DNA from: Bog-473 sp963717455
GTDB taxonomy: Bacteria > Actinomycetota > Acidimicrobiia > Acidimicrobiales > RAAP-2
Length of the DNA: 64,000 nt
Assembly: GCA_963717455.1 (NCBI GenBank)
Contig: OY970336.1
Location: 2,790,001-2,854,000 of the forward strand
Reading direction: 5' to 3'
Shown: positions 17,076 to 29,964 of the stretch, piece by piece
How positions within the stretch are numbered: the stretch's first letter is position 1
Layout: every line of letters begins with the position of its first letter
Program-made: the position numbers and the translations under genes
Notes under the pieces: generated by a model
What the model was told of the DNA's origin: nothing
Database searches by the model: none
Seen by the model: the letters and a program-made list of their open reading frames with translations, nothing else

Positions 17076-18542
17076 ATGGAGCGAATGACCGGCATCGACC
17101 CGATGTTCATCTACTCCGACACCCCGGAGACGCCGATGGAGATCGCCTATGCCTGCGTCTTCGACCCCTCGAGCGCCACCGGCGGTTACAGCTTCGAGCG
17201 CGTCACCGCGGTGCTCGCCGACAGGATGCCGACGCTGGCGCCCTTCCGGCGCCGGCTCCTGCCCGTCCCGCTGGGACTGGACCATCCCCGCTGGGTCGAC
17301 GATCCGGACTTCGACCTCGGCAACCATCTGCACCGGGCGGCGGTGCCCGAACCCGGCGGTGAGGTCGAGTTCACCAAGATGGTGGCCGAGGTCATGGGCC
17401 GCCCGCTCCAGCCCGAGCAGCCGCCGTGGGAGATGCACGTCATTGAGGGCCTGGCCGGGGGCATGGTCGGGCTGATCGCCAAGGTGCACCACTCCGTGAT
17501 CGACGGGGTGGCCGGCGCGCAGCTGCTGGCGCAGCTCCTGGACTTCACGCCCGAAGGCCGCGCCGTCACCGAGCCGTGCCCGCCCTGGCTCCCGCCACAC
17601 CTGCCCTCGGGTGCGCGGCTGGTGACCGATGCGCTACCGAGCGTCATCAAGAGCCCGATGCGGGCGCTGCGCGCGGCGCGAGAGATCGGCCGCACCGCGG
17701 TGCGCCTCGCCCGCTGCGCGTTCGACGACGACACCGGTCCGGTCTCCATCCCGATCGGCGCACCCTCCATCTTCGAGTCGCCGGTCGGTGCCCGCCGGGC
17801 GGTCTCCTTCGCCGTGCTCGACATGGCAGAGGTCCGCTCGCTCAAGGACCGTTACGAGTCCACGATCAACGACGTGGTGCTGGCCGTGTGCTCGGGCGCG
17901 CTGCGCACCCACCTGTCCGTGCACGATCAGGACCCGGACAACCCTCTCGTCGCGGTGGTCCCGGTGTCGGTGCGCAGCGACGGTGAGGCGGACGCGACGG
18001 GGAACCAGCTCTCCGCCATGTTCGTCCCGCTGGCCAACGACCGACTGACGCCGCTGGAGCGGCTGCGGACGGTGACCGCCTCGAGCGCCTCGTGCAAGGT
18101 GCAGGAGCGCGCCGTTGGCTATGGCCCGATGGCGACGCTCGTGGCCGAGGCCATCCCGCCCGCACTGGCCAAGCCGGTGATCCAGCTCGGCGTGCGCTCG
18201 GGCGTCCTGCGCAGGCTGCGCGCCGGCAACCTCATGATCTCGAACGTGCCCGGCCCGGGGTTCCCGCTCTACTTCGCCGGCATGGAGCTGCAGGCAGTGC
18301 ACCCGCTCGGACCGGTGGTCGACGGGGTGGCACTCAACATCACGGTGCAGAGCTACCGCGAGTCGCTGTTCGTCGGGATCAACGCGTGCGCCATGGCCGT
18401 CCCGGACCTTCCCGGGCTGGCGCGGGCCATGGTGGACGAGCTGCGCCTGCTCAGCCGGATGGCGGCGGGGGCGGGGGAGCGGCGGAGTTCCTCGGCGCCG
18501 CGCCGTCGAGCGACGGCGGCGGCGCACACGCCGGCAGCCTGA
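17076..18542 (+). CDS. Wax ester synthase / diacylglycerol acyltransferase (WS/DGAT family)
   Basis: 488 residues. The catalytic motif HHSVIDG (His138, His139, Asp143) has the HHxxxDG form that catalyses acyl transfer from acyl-CoA to an alcohol or diacylglycerol. Further family landmarks are the opening 'MTGIDPMFIYSDTPETPMEI', a central 'INDVVLAVCSGALR', and 'NLMISNVPGPGFPLYFAGM' near the C-terminus. The last 25 residues are Ala/Arg-rich. The start ATG 17076 has GGAGAGG just upstream; the frame is open to 16962 without a good start. A role in storage lipids is likely. The 256-bp gap before it contains an AT-rich segment around 16935-16950 that could hold its promoter. Confidence 0.9.
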   Translation: MERMTGIDPMFIYSDTPETPMEIAYACVFDPSSATGGYSFERVTAVLADRMPTLAPFRRRLLPVPLGLDHPRWVDDPDFDLGNHLHRAAVPEPGGEVEFTKMVAEVMGRPLQPEQPPWEMHVIEGLAGGMVGLIAKVHHSVIDGVAGAQLLAQLLDFTPEGRAVTEPCPPWLPPHLPSGARLVTDALPSVIKSPMRALRAAREIGRTAVRLARCAFDDDTGPVSIPIGAPSIFESPVGARRAVSFAVLDMAEVRSLKDRYESTINDVVLAVCSGALRTHLSVHDQDPDNPLVAVVPVSVRSDGEADATGNQLSAMFVPLANDRLTPLERLRTVTASSASCKVQERAVGYGPMATLVAEAIPPALAKPVIQLGVRSGVLRRLRAGNLMISNVPGPGFPLYFAGMELQAVHPLGPVVDGVALNITVQSYRESLFVGINACAMAVPDLPGLARAMVDELRLLSRMAAGAGERRSSSAPRRRATAAAHTPAA

Positions 18543-18613
18543 GCCTGCACGGGGTGGGCGTCGCGGGCTGAGCCGGGTGGCGCCGGTCGCGCCGGGTGCG
18601 CCAGGGTGGCCCG

Positions 18614-19189
18614 GTGCAACGCTCGGACCTGGAGGGCGGCCCGGTCGCAGTCGCGCCGCTGCTGCTCAACAAGATCCTCGCCCGCGGGGACCGGGCAGGG
18701 CGCATCGTCGAGGTGGAGGCGTACCACGGGGCCAACGACGCCGCCTCTCACGCCTACCGGGGGCTGACCCCGCGCACGGCGGTGATGTTCGGCCCGCCCG
18801 GGTTCCTCTACGTCTACTTCACCTATGGGATGCACTGGTGCGCCAACGTGGTGTGCGGACCGCAGGGAGAGGCGGCGGCGGTGCTGATCCGCGCCCTGGC
18901 CCCGACGGCCGGCCTCGACGCCATGCGGGAGGCCCGGCCCGCCGCCCGGCACGACCGCGACCTGGCCAACGGTCCGGCCAAGCTGTGCCAGGCGCTCGGG
19001 ATCACCGGGGCGGACAACGCCACCGACCTCATGGCCCACGGTCGCGGAGCGGACGCCGTCCGGCTGCTGGACGACGGGACGCCGCCCCCCCGGCGTCCGG
19101 GCCGGGGGACGCGGATCGGCATCAAGGAGGCCACGGAGAAGCGGTGGCGCTTCTGGGTCCCCGGACACCCCGGCGTGTCGAGGCGGTGA
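18614..19189 (+). CDS. DNA-3-methyladenine glycosylase (MPG/AAG family)
   Basis: 191 residues. It removes alkylated purines from DNA in base excision repair. Family landmarks are 'GRIVEVEAYHGANDAASHAY', with the catalytic Glu, then 'PRTAVMFGPPGFLYVYFTYG' and 'MHWCANVVCGPQGEAAAVLI', and 'NGPAKLCQALGITGADN'. The start is uncertain: GTG 18614 has AGGGTGG 5 nt upstream; GTG 18596 adds six residues. It lies 70 bp after the acyltransferase and just before the rrn promoter region; I see no functional link to either. Confidence 0.92.
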   Translation: MQRSDLEGGPVAVAPLLLNKILARGDRAGRIVEVEAYHGANDAASHAYRGLTPRTAVMFGPPGFLYVYFTYGMHWCANVVCGPQGEAAAVLIRALAPTAGLDAMREARPAARHDRDLANGPAKLCQALGITGADNATDLMAHGRGADAVRLLDDGTPPPRRPGRGTRIGIKEATEKRWRFWVPGHPGVSRR

Positions 19190-19640
19190 GGCGCCCGGTT
19201 GGAACCGGCCGGGTGAAATGGCCTCCGGCCTGGTGTTCTTAGCTAGGGAGCACGCGCCACAGGGGGTGTCACCGGCCTGTCACAATGCTGCAACAACCAC
19301 AGTGCATCATGCTGTCATCGCATGACGTGACAGAGGGACATGCGGTAGATCGAGGAGATCAACAGGCGGCGCACGCCTCCGGTGGTCTGGTTTGGCGACC
19401 AGGGAGGGGCGGAAAGCCAGTTGGGCTTCGAGCACCGGGTGGCATGCGGAGGGCCGGGCGGCTCACCGCTTGCCACCGACCGGTGTCGCGGGCCCGCCGG
19501 CAGGTCTTGGGAACCGGCTCGTTCCGGGCGGGGATCCGGGTGCTCGGCGGGCATCCGCGGGCTCGGGCGGTTGTCCCGCTACGATCGGATCGAGGCCGGT
19601 CCGGGGCCAACGCCCGGCGGATTCGGCCCGCGCAAACGCG
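19190..19640. other. Intergenic region upstream of the rrn promoter, no gene recognised
   Basis: No frame here has a convincing protein. An inverted repeat CCGGTT-GG-AACCGG lies at 19196-19209 just after the glycosylase gene but has no T-run. A short inverted pair GTCAT-CGC-ATGAC lies at about 19314-19326. Regulatory sites of the strong downstream promoter may lie here, but none could be assigned. Confidence 0.5.
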
Positions 19641-19669
19641 TTGACGGTCCGACGCGCGTCTGCTAGGGT
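19641..19669 (+). promoter_or_regulatory. rrn operon promoter
   Basis: TTGACG (19641-19646), a 17-nt spacer and TAGGGT (19664-19669) make the best -35/-10 pair in the region and lie about 340 nt upstream of mature 16S rRNA, so transcription should begin near 19676. A C/T-rich sequence follows. Confidence 0.7.
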
Positions 19670-19675
19670 GACACA

Positions 19676-20012
19676 CCCGTCGGAACGGCCTCCCCTGGCC
19701 CTCCGACAGCCGAAGGAGACTCTCCGGCGAAGCAATTCGTCCGGAACAGTCCTTCGGGCCACCCGGCACCAACACCGGCAGGATAGGTGTGTGCCCGGTC
19801 GCTCCTTGAAAACGGAATAGTGAGAGCCAAAAGCCAGTGCGGGCAATCCATTCGGACTCAAACGGATGGGTTGTACGTCAATTAAGCATTACGCAGGCCT
19901 CGAACCCTCTGGGTGAGGGGTCTGTGGTTACCAATGGTTCGAGTCAAATCATGGTGACTCTCTGATTCTTGGCCGGCTGAGCCCCCTCCGGGGAGCCCGA
20001 CCGGTCGTGAGT
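19676..20012 (+). other. rrn leader
   Basis: Transcribed leader between the promoter and 16S rRNA. It includes CCTTGAAAAC at 19804-19813, resembling the boxA-type antitermination and processing element of actinobacterial rrn leaders; a related CCTTGAGAATT occurs in the 16S-23S spacer at 21941-21951. No coding region is seen. Confidence 0.55.
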
Positions 20013-21980
<1,968 letters not shown>

Positions 21981-22513
21981 CAAGCTACAAAGAGCCAACG
22001 GCGGATGCCTTGGCGCCTAAAGCCGAAGAAGGACGTGGGCGACTGCGAAAAGCCACGGGAAGCTGTCTACCAAGCGACGATCCGTGGATATCCGAATGGG
22101 GCAACCCAGCACCTGTCATGAGGTGTTACACCCGCCTGAATGTATAGGGCGGGGCGAGGGAACCGGGTGAATTGAAACATCTAAGTAACCCGAGGAGAGG
22201 AAAACAACAGTGACTCCCTGAGTAGCGGCGAGCGAAACGGGAAGAGCCTAAACCGTGCCGGTGTCAAAGCCTGGTGGCGTTGCCGGTATGGGGTTGTGGG
22301 ATTCGAGAGACGGGGCACCAGACCTGTCACGGAGTTACAAATCCAATGTCTAGTGGAATCAGTCAGGAAAGCTGAACCGTAGAGGGTAATGGTCCCGTAC
22401 ACGAAACGCATTGGACTCCGCTTGAACACCCGAGTAGCGCCGGATCCGGGAAAGCCGGCGTGAATCTGCGAGGACCATCTCGTAAGGCTAAGTACTCTTA
22501 GGCGACCGATAGC

Positions 22514-22549
<36 letters not shown>

Positions 22550-22735
22550 GGGAGGGGAGTGAAATAGTACCTGAAACCGTTGGCTTACAAACAGTCAAAG
22601 CGTCGTTGCTCCACCGTTGCCATGATCCCTTCGGGTGAGATTGGTGACACATGGTGGATGTCAGCCGTGATGGCGTGCCTTTTGAAGAATGAGCCAGCGA
22701 GTTACGGTGTGTGGCGAGGTTAACCAGCGATGGGT

Positions 22736-22772
<37 letters not shown>

Positions 22773-23198
22773 CGCATGCTGTAGACCCGAAGCCGAGTGA
22801 GCTTGCCATGGGCAGGCTGAAGCGAAGGTAAGACTTCGTGGAGGGCCGAACCCACCTAGGTTGAAAACTGGGGGGATGACCTGTGGCAAGGGGTGAAAGG
22901 CCAATCAAACTCGGTGATAGCTGGTTCTCCCCGAAATGCATTTAGGTGCAGCGTCGGGTGTTCAGCATCGGAGGTAGAGCACTGGATGGGCTAGGGGGCC
23001 TACAAGCTTACTGACCCCAACTAAACTCCGAATGCCGATGCTCTAGAACCCGGCAGTGAGACCACGAGGGATGAGCTTCGTTGGTCGAAAGGGAAACAGC
23101 CCAGACCGCCGGCTAAGGCCCCAAATTCTTGACTAAGTGGAAAACGATGTGGGAACGCAAAGACAGCCAGGAGGTTGGCTCAGAAGCAGCCATCCTTA

Positions 23199-23229
<31 letters not shown>

Positions 23230-24071
23230 GTCCTGCGCGGATAATGTAACGGGGCTCAAGTCAAGAGCCGAAGCCGCGGATTTCCGTCGATAGACGGGAG
23301 TGGTAGGGGAGCGTCGATCTCGCAGAGAAGCGGTGGTGTGAACCGTCGTGGAGCGTGGTCGAGTGCGAATGCTGGTATGAGTAGCGAGAGAGGAGTGAGA
23401 AACTCCTCCGCCGTAAGCCCAAGGGTTCCTGGGGAAGGCTAATCCTCCCAGGGTAAGTCGGGAGCTAAGGCGAGGCCGAGAGGCGTAGTCGATGCACAAC
23501 TGGTTGATATTCCAGTACTACCGTGTCCGCGCCCATTCCAAGCCAGGGGTACTAAGGGGATGACCTTCGGGTCGAGCCGACAAACCCTGGGGAGGACAGC
23601 AAAGGAGCGACGCAGGAAGATAGGTGAGCCCAGGCGTTGGTTGTCCTGGGGTAAGCGTGTAGGGAGGGACCCAGGTAAATCCGGGTCCTGTGAATCCTGA
23701 GACGCGATGCCGAGCCGTTCCAGGCGAAGTCACTGATTCTATGCTGCCTAGAAAAACTTCTAGCGAGCTGACACGGTACCCGTACCCCAAACCAACACAG
23801 GTGGGCGGGTAGAGAATACCAAGGCGATCGGGAGAACTGTGGTTAAGGAACTCGGCAAAATTCCTCCGTAACTTCGGGAGAAGGAGGGCCCCGATAGGGT
23901 GATGGACCTCGCGTCCTGATGCCTGAGGGGGCCGCAGAGAATTGGGGAAAGCGACTGTTTACTAAAAACACAGGAGCGTGCGAAGTCGTAAGACGATGTA
24001 TACGCTCTGACGCCTGCCCGGTGCCGGAAGGTTACGGGGAAGGGTTAGTCTTCGGACGAAGCTCTGAACCT

Positions 24072-24943
<872 letters not shown>

Positions 24944-25201
24944 CGACTTTCCTACTGTCTCAACCACAGACCCGGCGAAATTGAAGTACGAGTAAAGATG
25001 CTCGTTAGCTGCATCAGGACGGAAAGACCCCGTGGACCTTTACTACAGCTTGATGTTGAGTTTTGGTACTATTTGTGTAGGATAGGTGGGAGACTTTGAA
25101 GCATTGGCGCCAGCCAGTGTGGAGTCAACCTTGAAATACCACCCTTTTAGTGCCGGGACTCTAACCTCGGTCCGTGATCCGGATCAGGAACAGCGTCAGG
25201 T

Positions 25202-25233
<32 letters not shown>

Positions 25234-25452
25234 ATGTAACGGAGGCGCCCAAAGGTTCCCTCAGGCTGGTTGGCAATCAGCTGTCGAGTGCAATGGCAAA
25301 AGGGAGCTTGACTGCGAGACCTACAAGTCGAGCAGGTGCGAAAGCAGGGCATAGTGATCCAGCGGTTGCTTATGGAAGCGCCGTTGCTCAACGGATAAAA
25401 GGTACCCCGGGGATAACAGGCTCATCTTCCCCAAGAGTCCATATCGACGGGA

Positions 25453-25498
<46 letters not shown>

Positions 25499-25499
25499 C

Positions 25500-25535
<36 letters not shown>

Positions 25536-25558
25536 TACGCGAGCTGGGTTTAGAACGT

Positions 25559-26297
25559 AGAACACACTGCGTCCCCAGGAAGCAATTCCTGGGTGCTCAC
25601 TGGCTCATATCGGTGAAACCCTGAATGAAACAACCGAACGTTATGTTCAGGGCAATACCGAGGGAAGGCCAACACAATGGATGTGTCTACAGCGTCCTAC
25701 ATTGCAGGATTCCTGGACGGGGACGGAAGCATTCACTTCCAACTCGTCAAGCAGAAGGAGTACCGGTTCGGGTTCTACATCCGGGCCACCGTCTCGCTCT
25801 CGCAGTCGACCTCAGCCCGACCGGGTCTCGAACAGATCCAGTCACTGCTCGGAGGGGTTGGCTACATCCGAGATAGAGGCACCGGCATGAGTGATCTCGT
25901 TATCACCAGCCGGCCACTTCTCCTTCGCATCCTTCAGGAAGTCGAGCCCTACGTGATCTTCAAGCAAGCCCACGTGAGGCGAGCGCTTGCGATTCTTCCT
26001 CAGCTGGATCGAGTGAGGGACCCGCAAGTGTTCCTGCATCTGGCACGCCAAGTAGATGCATTTGCAACCCTAAACTATTCGAAAACGAAGCGGATTTCCG
26101 CCGCAGATGTCGAGCAACATCTGCGTAGCAAGGGCGTGTTGTGCCCCCGTAACGACTTCTTCGCCAGCAACAGCGAAGAGATGGCTTCTCAAGATCGAGA
26201 CCTCGATCCGCAGACCCCTGTGGAAGCCATAACACGCCAGCCCCTAGAAATAGGGTGAAGGTATAGTCTGTGCCCGTAGTAATACGGGATCAACATG
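25559..26297 (+). mobile_element. Group I intron 2 in 23S rRNA (L2593)
   Basis: 739 nt between exon ..TTTAGAACGT (ends 25558) and CGTGAGACAGTTCGG (from 26298). The 5' exon ACGU pairs with internal guide GCGT to give the required U.G at the splice site, and the last intron base is G (26297), as expected for group I. The core shows P7 CAGAC (26211-26215) with GTCTG (26266-26270), P8 CCCTA-GAAA-TAGGG with a GNRA loop (26242-26255), the S-like AAGGTATAGTCT (26258-26269), and P9 CCCGT..ACGGG. Position 2593 is the same site used by the I-CreI intron of algal chloroplasts. It carries an intact endonuclease gene. Confidence 0.88.
25677..26258 (+). CDS. LAGLIDADG homing endonuclease in intron 2
   Basis: 193 residues, intact. 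The single LAGLIDADG motif is 'YIAGFLDGDGSIHFQLV' (about residues 8-24), so the enzyme should act as a homodimer. Further landmarks are 'YRFGFYIRATVSLSQ' and 'LVITSRPLLLRILQEVEPYV', typical of the I-CreI-like beta-saddle, and the C-terminal 'FATLNYSKTKRISAADVEQH'. It would cut intron-less 23S genes at the insertion site and promote copying of the intron. Ribosome site GAGGGAAGG precedes ATG 25677. The final codons and stop (26256-26258) overlap P7, P8 and the S element of the intron core, so protein and ribozyme constrain the same bases. Confidence 0.88.
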   Translation: MDVSTASYIAGFLDGDGSIHFQLVKQKEYRFGFYIRATVSLSQSTSARPGLEQIQSLLGGVGYIRDRGTGMSDLVITSRPLLLRILQEVEPYVIFKQAHVRRALAILPQLDRVRDPQVFLHLARQVDAFATLNYSKTKRISAADVEQHLRSKGVLCPRNDFFASNSEEMASQDRDLDPQTPVEAITRQPLEIG

Positions 26298-26612
26298 CGT
26301 GAGACAGTTCGGTCCCTATCCGATGCAGCCGTAGGAGATTTGAGAAAGGCTGTCCCTAGTACGAGAGGACCGGGACGGACGTAGCTCTCGTGTGCCAGTT
26401 GTCCTGCCAAGGGCACGGCTGGTTTGCGACCTACGGGTGGGATAAGCGCTGAAAGCATCTAAGTGCGAAGCCCGTTTCGAGATGAAATCTCCCACAGGGT
26501 TAACCTGGTAAGGCCCGTGGCTAGACGACCACGTTGATAGGCCGGAGGTGTAAGTGCAGCAATGCATTCAGCCGACCGGTACTAATCGGCCGAGGGCTTG
26601 GAGGCATCTTCG

Positions 26613-26632
26613 TGCTCGTGCTCGCTTTGGAA
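26613..26632 (+). repeat. 23S processing stem, right arm
   Basis: TGCTCGTGCTCGCTTTGGAA is the exact reverse complement of 21950-21969 and completes the presumed RNase III stem around pre-23S rRNA. Confidence 0.75.
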
Positions 26633-26706
26633 CGCTCAGGGCTGCGATGACGCAGCCACAGGTGCGCTCCCTTCCCACGCAGGGTTGGTGAGCCGCCGAG
26701 CGCACG

Positions 26707-26825
26707 GTTTCCGGTGGCCATAGCGGCGGGGAAACACCCGTTCCCATTCCGAACACGGCAGTTAAGCCCGCCCGCGCCGATGGTACTTGGGGGGAGGCCC
26801 CCTGGGAGAGTAGGTCGCCGCCGGG
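26707..26825 (+). rRNA. rrf: 5S ribosomal RNA
   Basis: About 119 nt. It reads GTTTCCGGTGGCCATAGCGG at the 5' end, has the loop B/C stretch CCCATTCCGAACACGG, and closes with GTAGGTCGCCGCCGGGA, whose GGCGGC..GCCGCC-type pairing forms helix I. It is the last gene of the rrn operon, about 100 nt after 23S. Ends are within a few bases. Confidence 0.95.
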
Positions 26826-26834
26826 ATTCCTCAT

Positions 26835-26880
26835 GACGAGATCCCCTCGGAGCTTCGGCTCGAGGGGATCTCGTCGTTTC
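26835..26880 (+). terminator. rrn operon terminator
   Basis: GACGAGATCCCCTCG (26835-26849) pairs perfectly with CGAGGGGATCTCGTC (26861-26875) around an 11-nt loop, and GTTTC follows. A 15-bp stem right after 5S rRNA is a strong intrinsic-type terminator, although the T-run is short, as usual in high-GC actinobacteria. Confidence 0.85.
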
Positions 26881-26992
26881 GGGCCCGGGGCCGGTCCGAT
26901 GCAGGCCAGAGGCGGCCTGCGATACTGCCGCCAATGGTGCACCCGGTCCCGAGCCGACCCGGTCCCCCGCCGAGACGTGGCGAAGGCAGCGG

Positions 26993-28192
26993 ATGATGCA
27001 ACGCCGGCTCCGGCTCCTGCCCATGGCCCCGCGGGACATCGACGAAGAGCACAGGGTCTCGACACCTCTCGAGCTCCTGTTCGACCTCTGCTTCGTCGTG
27101 GCGGTCTCCCAGGCCGCCGGGCAGCTCCACGTCGCGCTCGCGGGCAGCCACTACCAGACCGCCATCTCGGGCTATCTCGCGGTCTTCTTCGGGATCTGGT
27201 GGGCCTGGGTGAACTTCACCTGGTTCGCGTCGGCCTACGACATCGACGACCTGCTCTACCGCCTGCTCACCTTCGTCCAGATCGTGGGCGTGCTCATCCT
27301 CGCCGCCGGCGTCGACAGTGCGTTCGACCAAGGCAACTACGCCACCATCACCGTGGGCTATCTCGTCATGCGCACCGCCCTGGTGGCGCAGTGGCTGCGG
27401 GCCGCCTCGGGCGACCCCGCCGGGAGGGCGGCGGCCCTGCGCTACGCGGCGGGCATCTCCGTCCTCCAGGTCGGTTGGGTGGCGCGACTGTTCCTCCCGC
27501 ACGAGGCCGGGCGCATCGCCTTCTACCTGCTGGCCATCCTCGAGATGCTCCTGCCGGCCTGGGCCGAGCGGGCCGGGGACGGGAGGGGCACGCCATGGCA
27601 CGCCGGCCACGTCGCAGAGCGCTTCGGGCTCTTCACTCTCATCGTGCTCGGCGAGTGCGTCGCGGCGGCGACGGTGGCCATCCACACGGCGAGCTCGTCG
27701 AGCGGCGTGTCGGTGAGGCTGGTGGCCGTGGCGGCCGGCGCCGTCCTGCTCGTGTTCTCCATCTGGTGGTGGTACTTCGAGCACCCTTCCGAGGAGGGCC
27801 TGCGCATGTCCCGGCGGACCTCGTTCATCTGGGGCTACGGCCATTACCTGGTCCTCGGCTCGGTGGGCGCCCTCGGTGCGGGCCTCCAGCTGGCGGCGGC
27901 GAGCTCGCAGGGCGGTGCGGGGAGGGCGTCGGCGACCACCGCCGGCCTGGCGGTCGCGGTGCCGGTGGCCGTGTATCTCGTGGTCACGTGTGTCCTGCAG
28001 GGGCGTCTCGGCCCCCAGCCGCGCGGGCGGGTGGGCATCGTGTGCGCCGCCTCCGCGCTGGTGGTGCTCGTCGGTGGTCTCGCCAGCGGGCTGGGGGTCA
28101 GCACGGCCACGCTCCTCATGGGTCTGGTCGTGACCGCCCTCGTGACATTCGACGGGCTGTGGAGCCGGCGGGACACGACGGCCTCCTGCTGA
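26993..28192 (+). CDS. Low temperature requirement protein A (LtrA) family membrane protein
   Basis: 399 residues with about ten or eleven hydrophobic segments. The family opening is present: 'RVSTPLELLFDLCFVVAVSQ' (about residues 21-40), then 'GIWWAWVNFTWFASAYDIDD' and 'ERFGLFTLIVLGECVAA', where the conserved Glu and Cys lie in the membrane. LtrA was named from a Listeria mutant that grows poorly in the cold; the molecular activity is unknown. The start is ATG 26993; a second ATG follows directly. It is alone between the rrn terminator and the TPR gene. Confidence 0.88.
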   Translation: MMQRRLRLLPMAPRDIDEEHRVSTPLELLFDLCFVVAVSQAAGQLHVALAGSHYQTAISGYLAVFFGIWWAWVNFTWFASAYDIDDLLYRLLTFVQIVGVLILAAGVDSAFDQGNYATITVGYLVMRTALVAQWLRAASGDPAGRAAALRYAAGISVLQVGWVARLFLPHEAGRIAFYLLAILEMLLPAWAERAGDGRGTPWHAGHVAERFGLFTLIVLGECVAAATVAIHTASSSSGVSVRLVAVAAGAVLLVFSIWWWYFEHPSEEGLRMSRRTSFIWGYGHYLVLGSVGALGAGLQLAAASSQGGAGRASATTAGLAVAVPVAVYLVVTCVLQGRLGPQPRGRVGIVCAASALVVLVGGLASGLGVSTATLLMGLVVTALVTFDGLWSRRDTTASC

Positions 28193-28230
28193 TGCGCCGG
28201 CCACGCCCGGGGACAGAGGGGGCGGCCACG

Positions 28231-28236
28231 TAGAAT
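28231..28236 (+). promoter_or_regulatory. -10 element TAGAAT, leaderless start of the TPR gene
   Basis: TAGAAT is followed by exactly 6 nt and ATG 28243. This supports the long form of the protein with its low-complexity N-terminus. Confidence 0.5.
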
Positions 28237-28242
28237 CGACCG

Positions 28243-29949
28243 ATGCCTCCGAACTCCCCCCGGCCGAACAGGCGCGCCCAGCCGGCGCGTCCTGCCCGGC
28301 CGGCACGTGCGGGGCCCTCGGGTGGGTCCGGAGCGCGTTCGGGCGGCACCGCTGGCGCGGGGCGGGGGAGTGGGACGAAGGGCCGCGGCGCGGCCGGCAA
28401 CAGGCAGGGACGGCCGGCGACCGGATCGAGCGGGGGGGCAGACCGGCGAGGCCGAGCGCCGGGAGGCCGAACGTCTGGAGGCCAGGGCGCCGGGCGGCCG
28501 GCCTCGGGCAGCGGCGGATCGAGCAGAGGTGCGGGTCCATCCCGGACCGCTACGGGGCAGCCGGGGCGTGCCCGCACCGGCGCACCCCGCACCGGCGCAT
28601 CCCGCAGCGGCGCACCCCGACGCAGCGCAGCACCCCGGACGGGAGAGGGGGCCGGCGCCCGACCGACGCGCCGCACGGGCAGGACGTCGGCCTCGGCACC
28701 CCGGCCCTCGTCTTCCTCGTCGAGGGCCGGTGCTGATCAGCGCGGGGGCCCACCACGGCGGAGCACGACCCGCACACCAACCGGTGAGGCCGGCCGGGCA
28801 CGGGCGTACCCCCACTCCCGTGACGACGAGCCGCCGCTGCCGAGCCAGGCCAAGAAGTGGGGCAACGTGGCTCGCCGCGGCGCGCGGGAGGTCACCAGGC
28901 GCGACAGCGGCGTCGGCACGGCGGCGCCTGGATCCCCACCCGGGTCGAGCGGGGTCGCTCGCTTCACCGACGACCGGGAGCGCCACAGGAGCGCACCGCC
29001 ACCGAGTCGTCCGTCGGCGTGGGTTCGAGCCGACGGTGCCCGTGACGAGTGGGAGGACACGGGCCCCGTTCGCAGCCGGGGCCAGGGGCGCAAGGCCAGG
29101 CCCGCCCAGGCCGGTCCGACCGGCCGCGGCCCGCGCGCGGGGTCCGGGGGGGCGGAACCAGGGCGCGCGCCCGGCACCAGGAGGACCGCCGGCGAGGCCA
29201 TCGCCGCCCTGTCGACGCGGCACACGCTCCCACCCGAGACCGCATCCGACATCCGCAACGCGGCGGACGCGGCGACCGTGCAGCACCGCGAACGACTGGT
29301 CGAGGGAGCCGAGTCCGCCTATGGGGCCTACGAGCGGGGGCGCTTCCAAGATGCGTTGCGGGCGATCAAGCCCGTCGCCGACGAGGCGCCGGGCGTGGCC
29401 GCCGTGCGCGAGCTGGCCGGCCTGGCCGCCTATCGGAGCGGCCGCTGGCGTGAGGCGACCCGCCACCTCAACGCCTACGGCGCGCTGAGCGACTCGACCG
29501 AGCACCTGCCGGTGCTGATGGACTGCCAGCGGGCGCTGCACAAGCCCAAGAAGGTGGCCGAGCTGTGGGGCGAGCTCCGCCAGAGCTCACCCGACCCCGA
29601 CGTCCTGGCCGAGGGGAGGATCGTGGCCGCGGCGTCGCTGGCCGACTCGGGCGACCTCAACGGCGCCATCGCGATGCTGGCGACCGCCGGTGCGTCGAAG
29701 GCGCTGCGGAACCCGTCGGACCGCCATCTCCGGCAGTGGTACCTGCTGGCGGACCTCTACGAGCGGGCCGGCGACCACCCGCGGGCGCGCGAGTACTTCG
29801 AGCGGGTCCTCAGGGCCGACCCCGAGGCCTACGACGTGGCCGAGCGGCTCCGCGGCCTGGGGCCCGAGCTCCGGCCGCGCCCCAAGGCCAAGCCCAGGCC
29901 CAAGGCCAAGTCCGAGTCGAAGTACATCCCCAAGTCCAAGCGGCCCTAG
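28243..29949 (+). CDS. TPR-repeat protein with long Gly/Arg/Ser-rich N-terminal tail
   Basis: 568 residues. About the first 330 are low-complexity and highly basic (Arg, Gly, Ser, Pro, Ala), with internal repetition around 28570-28640. The C-terminal 230 residues are helical with TPR-like pairs: 'AYGAYERGRFQDALRAI', 'LAAYRSGRWREATRHLNAY', 'LADLYERAGDHPRAREYFER'. The tail ends in Lys/Pro repeats ('PKAKPRPKAKSESKYIPKS'). TPRs mediate protein contacts; the basic tail could bind RNA or DNA, which is inference. No signal peptide is seen, so it is probably cytoplasmic. The function is unknown. The start is supported by the leaderless -10 element. Confidence 0.75.
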   Translation: MPPNSPRPNRRAQPARPARPARAGPSGGSGARSGGTAGAGRGSGTKGRGAAGNRQGRPATGSSGGADRRGRAPGGRTSGGQGAGRPASGSGGSSRGAGPSRTATGQPGRARTGAPRTGASRSGAPRRSAAPRTGEGAGARPTRRTGRTSASAPRPSSSSSRAGADQRGGPPRRSTTRTPTGEAGRARAYPHSRDDEPPLPSQAKKWGNVARRGAREVTRRDSGVGTAAPGSPPGSSGVARFTDDRERHRSAPPPSRPSAWVRADGARDEWEDTGPVRSRGQGRKARPAQAGPTGRGPRAGSGGAEPGRAPGTRRTAGEAIAALSTRHTLPPETASDIRNAADAATVQHRERLVEGAESAYGAYERGRFQDALRAIKPVADEAPGVAAVRELAGLAAYRSGRWREATRHLNAYGALSDSTEHLPVLMDCQRALHKPKKVAELWGELRQSSPDPDVLAEGRIVAAASLADSGDLNGAIAMLATAGASKALRNPSDRHLRQWYLLADLYERAGDHPRAREYFERVLRADPEAYDVAERLRGLGPELRPRPKAKPRPKAKSESKYIPKSKRP

Positions 29950-29964
29950 CCGTCTCGGCCCGGC

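Noticed and set aside
26831..28540. 569-residue reverse frame over LtrA and the TPR gene
   Set aside because: It runs through the rrn terminator and both forward genes; no domain is visible.
28560..28650. Short GC-rich repeats as a possible CRISPR or mobile repeat
   Set aside because: The repeat is in frame within the Gly/Arg-rich tail of a gene and has no regular spacers; it is low-complexity coding sequence.
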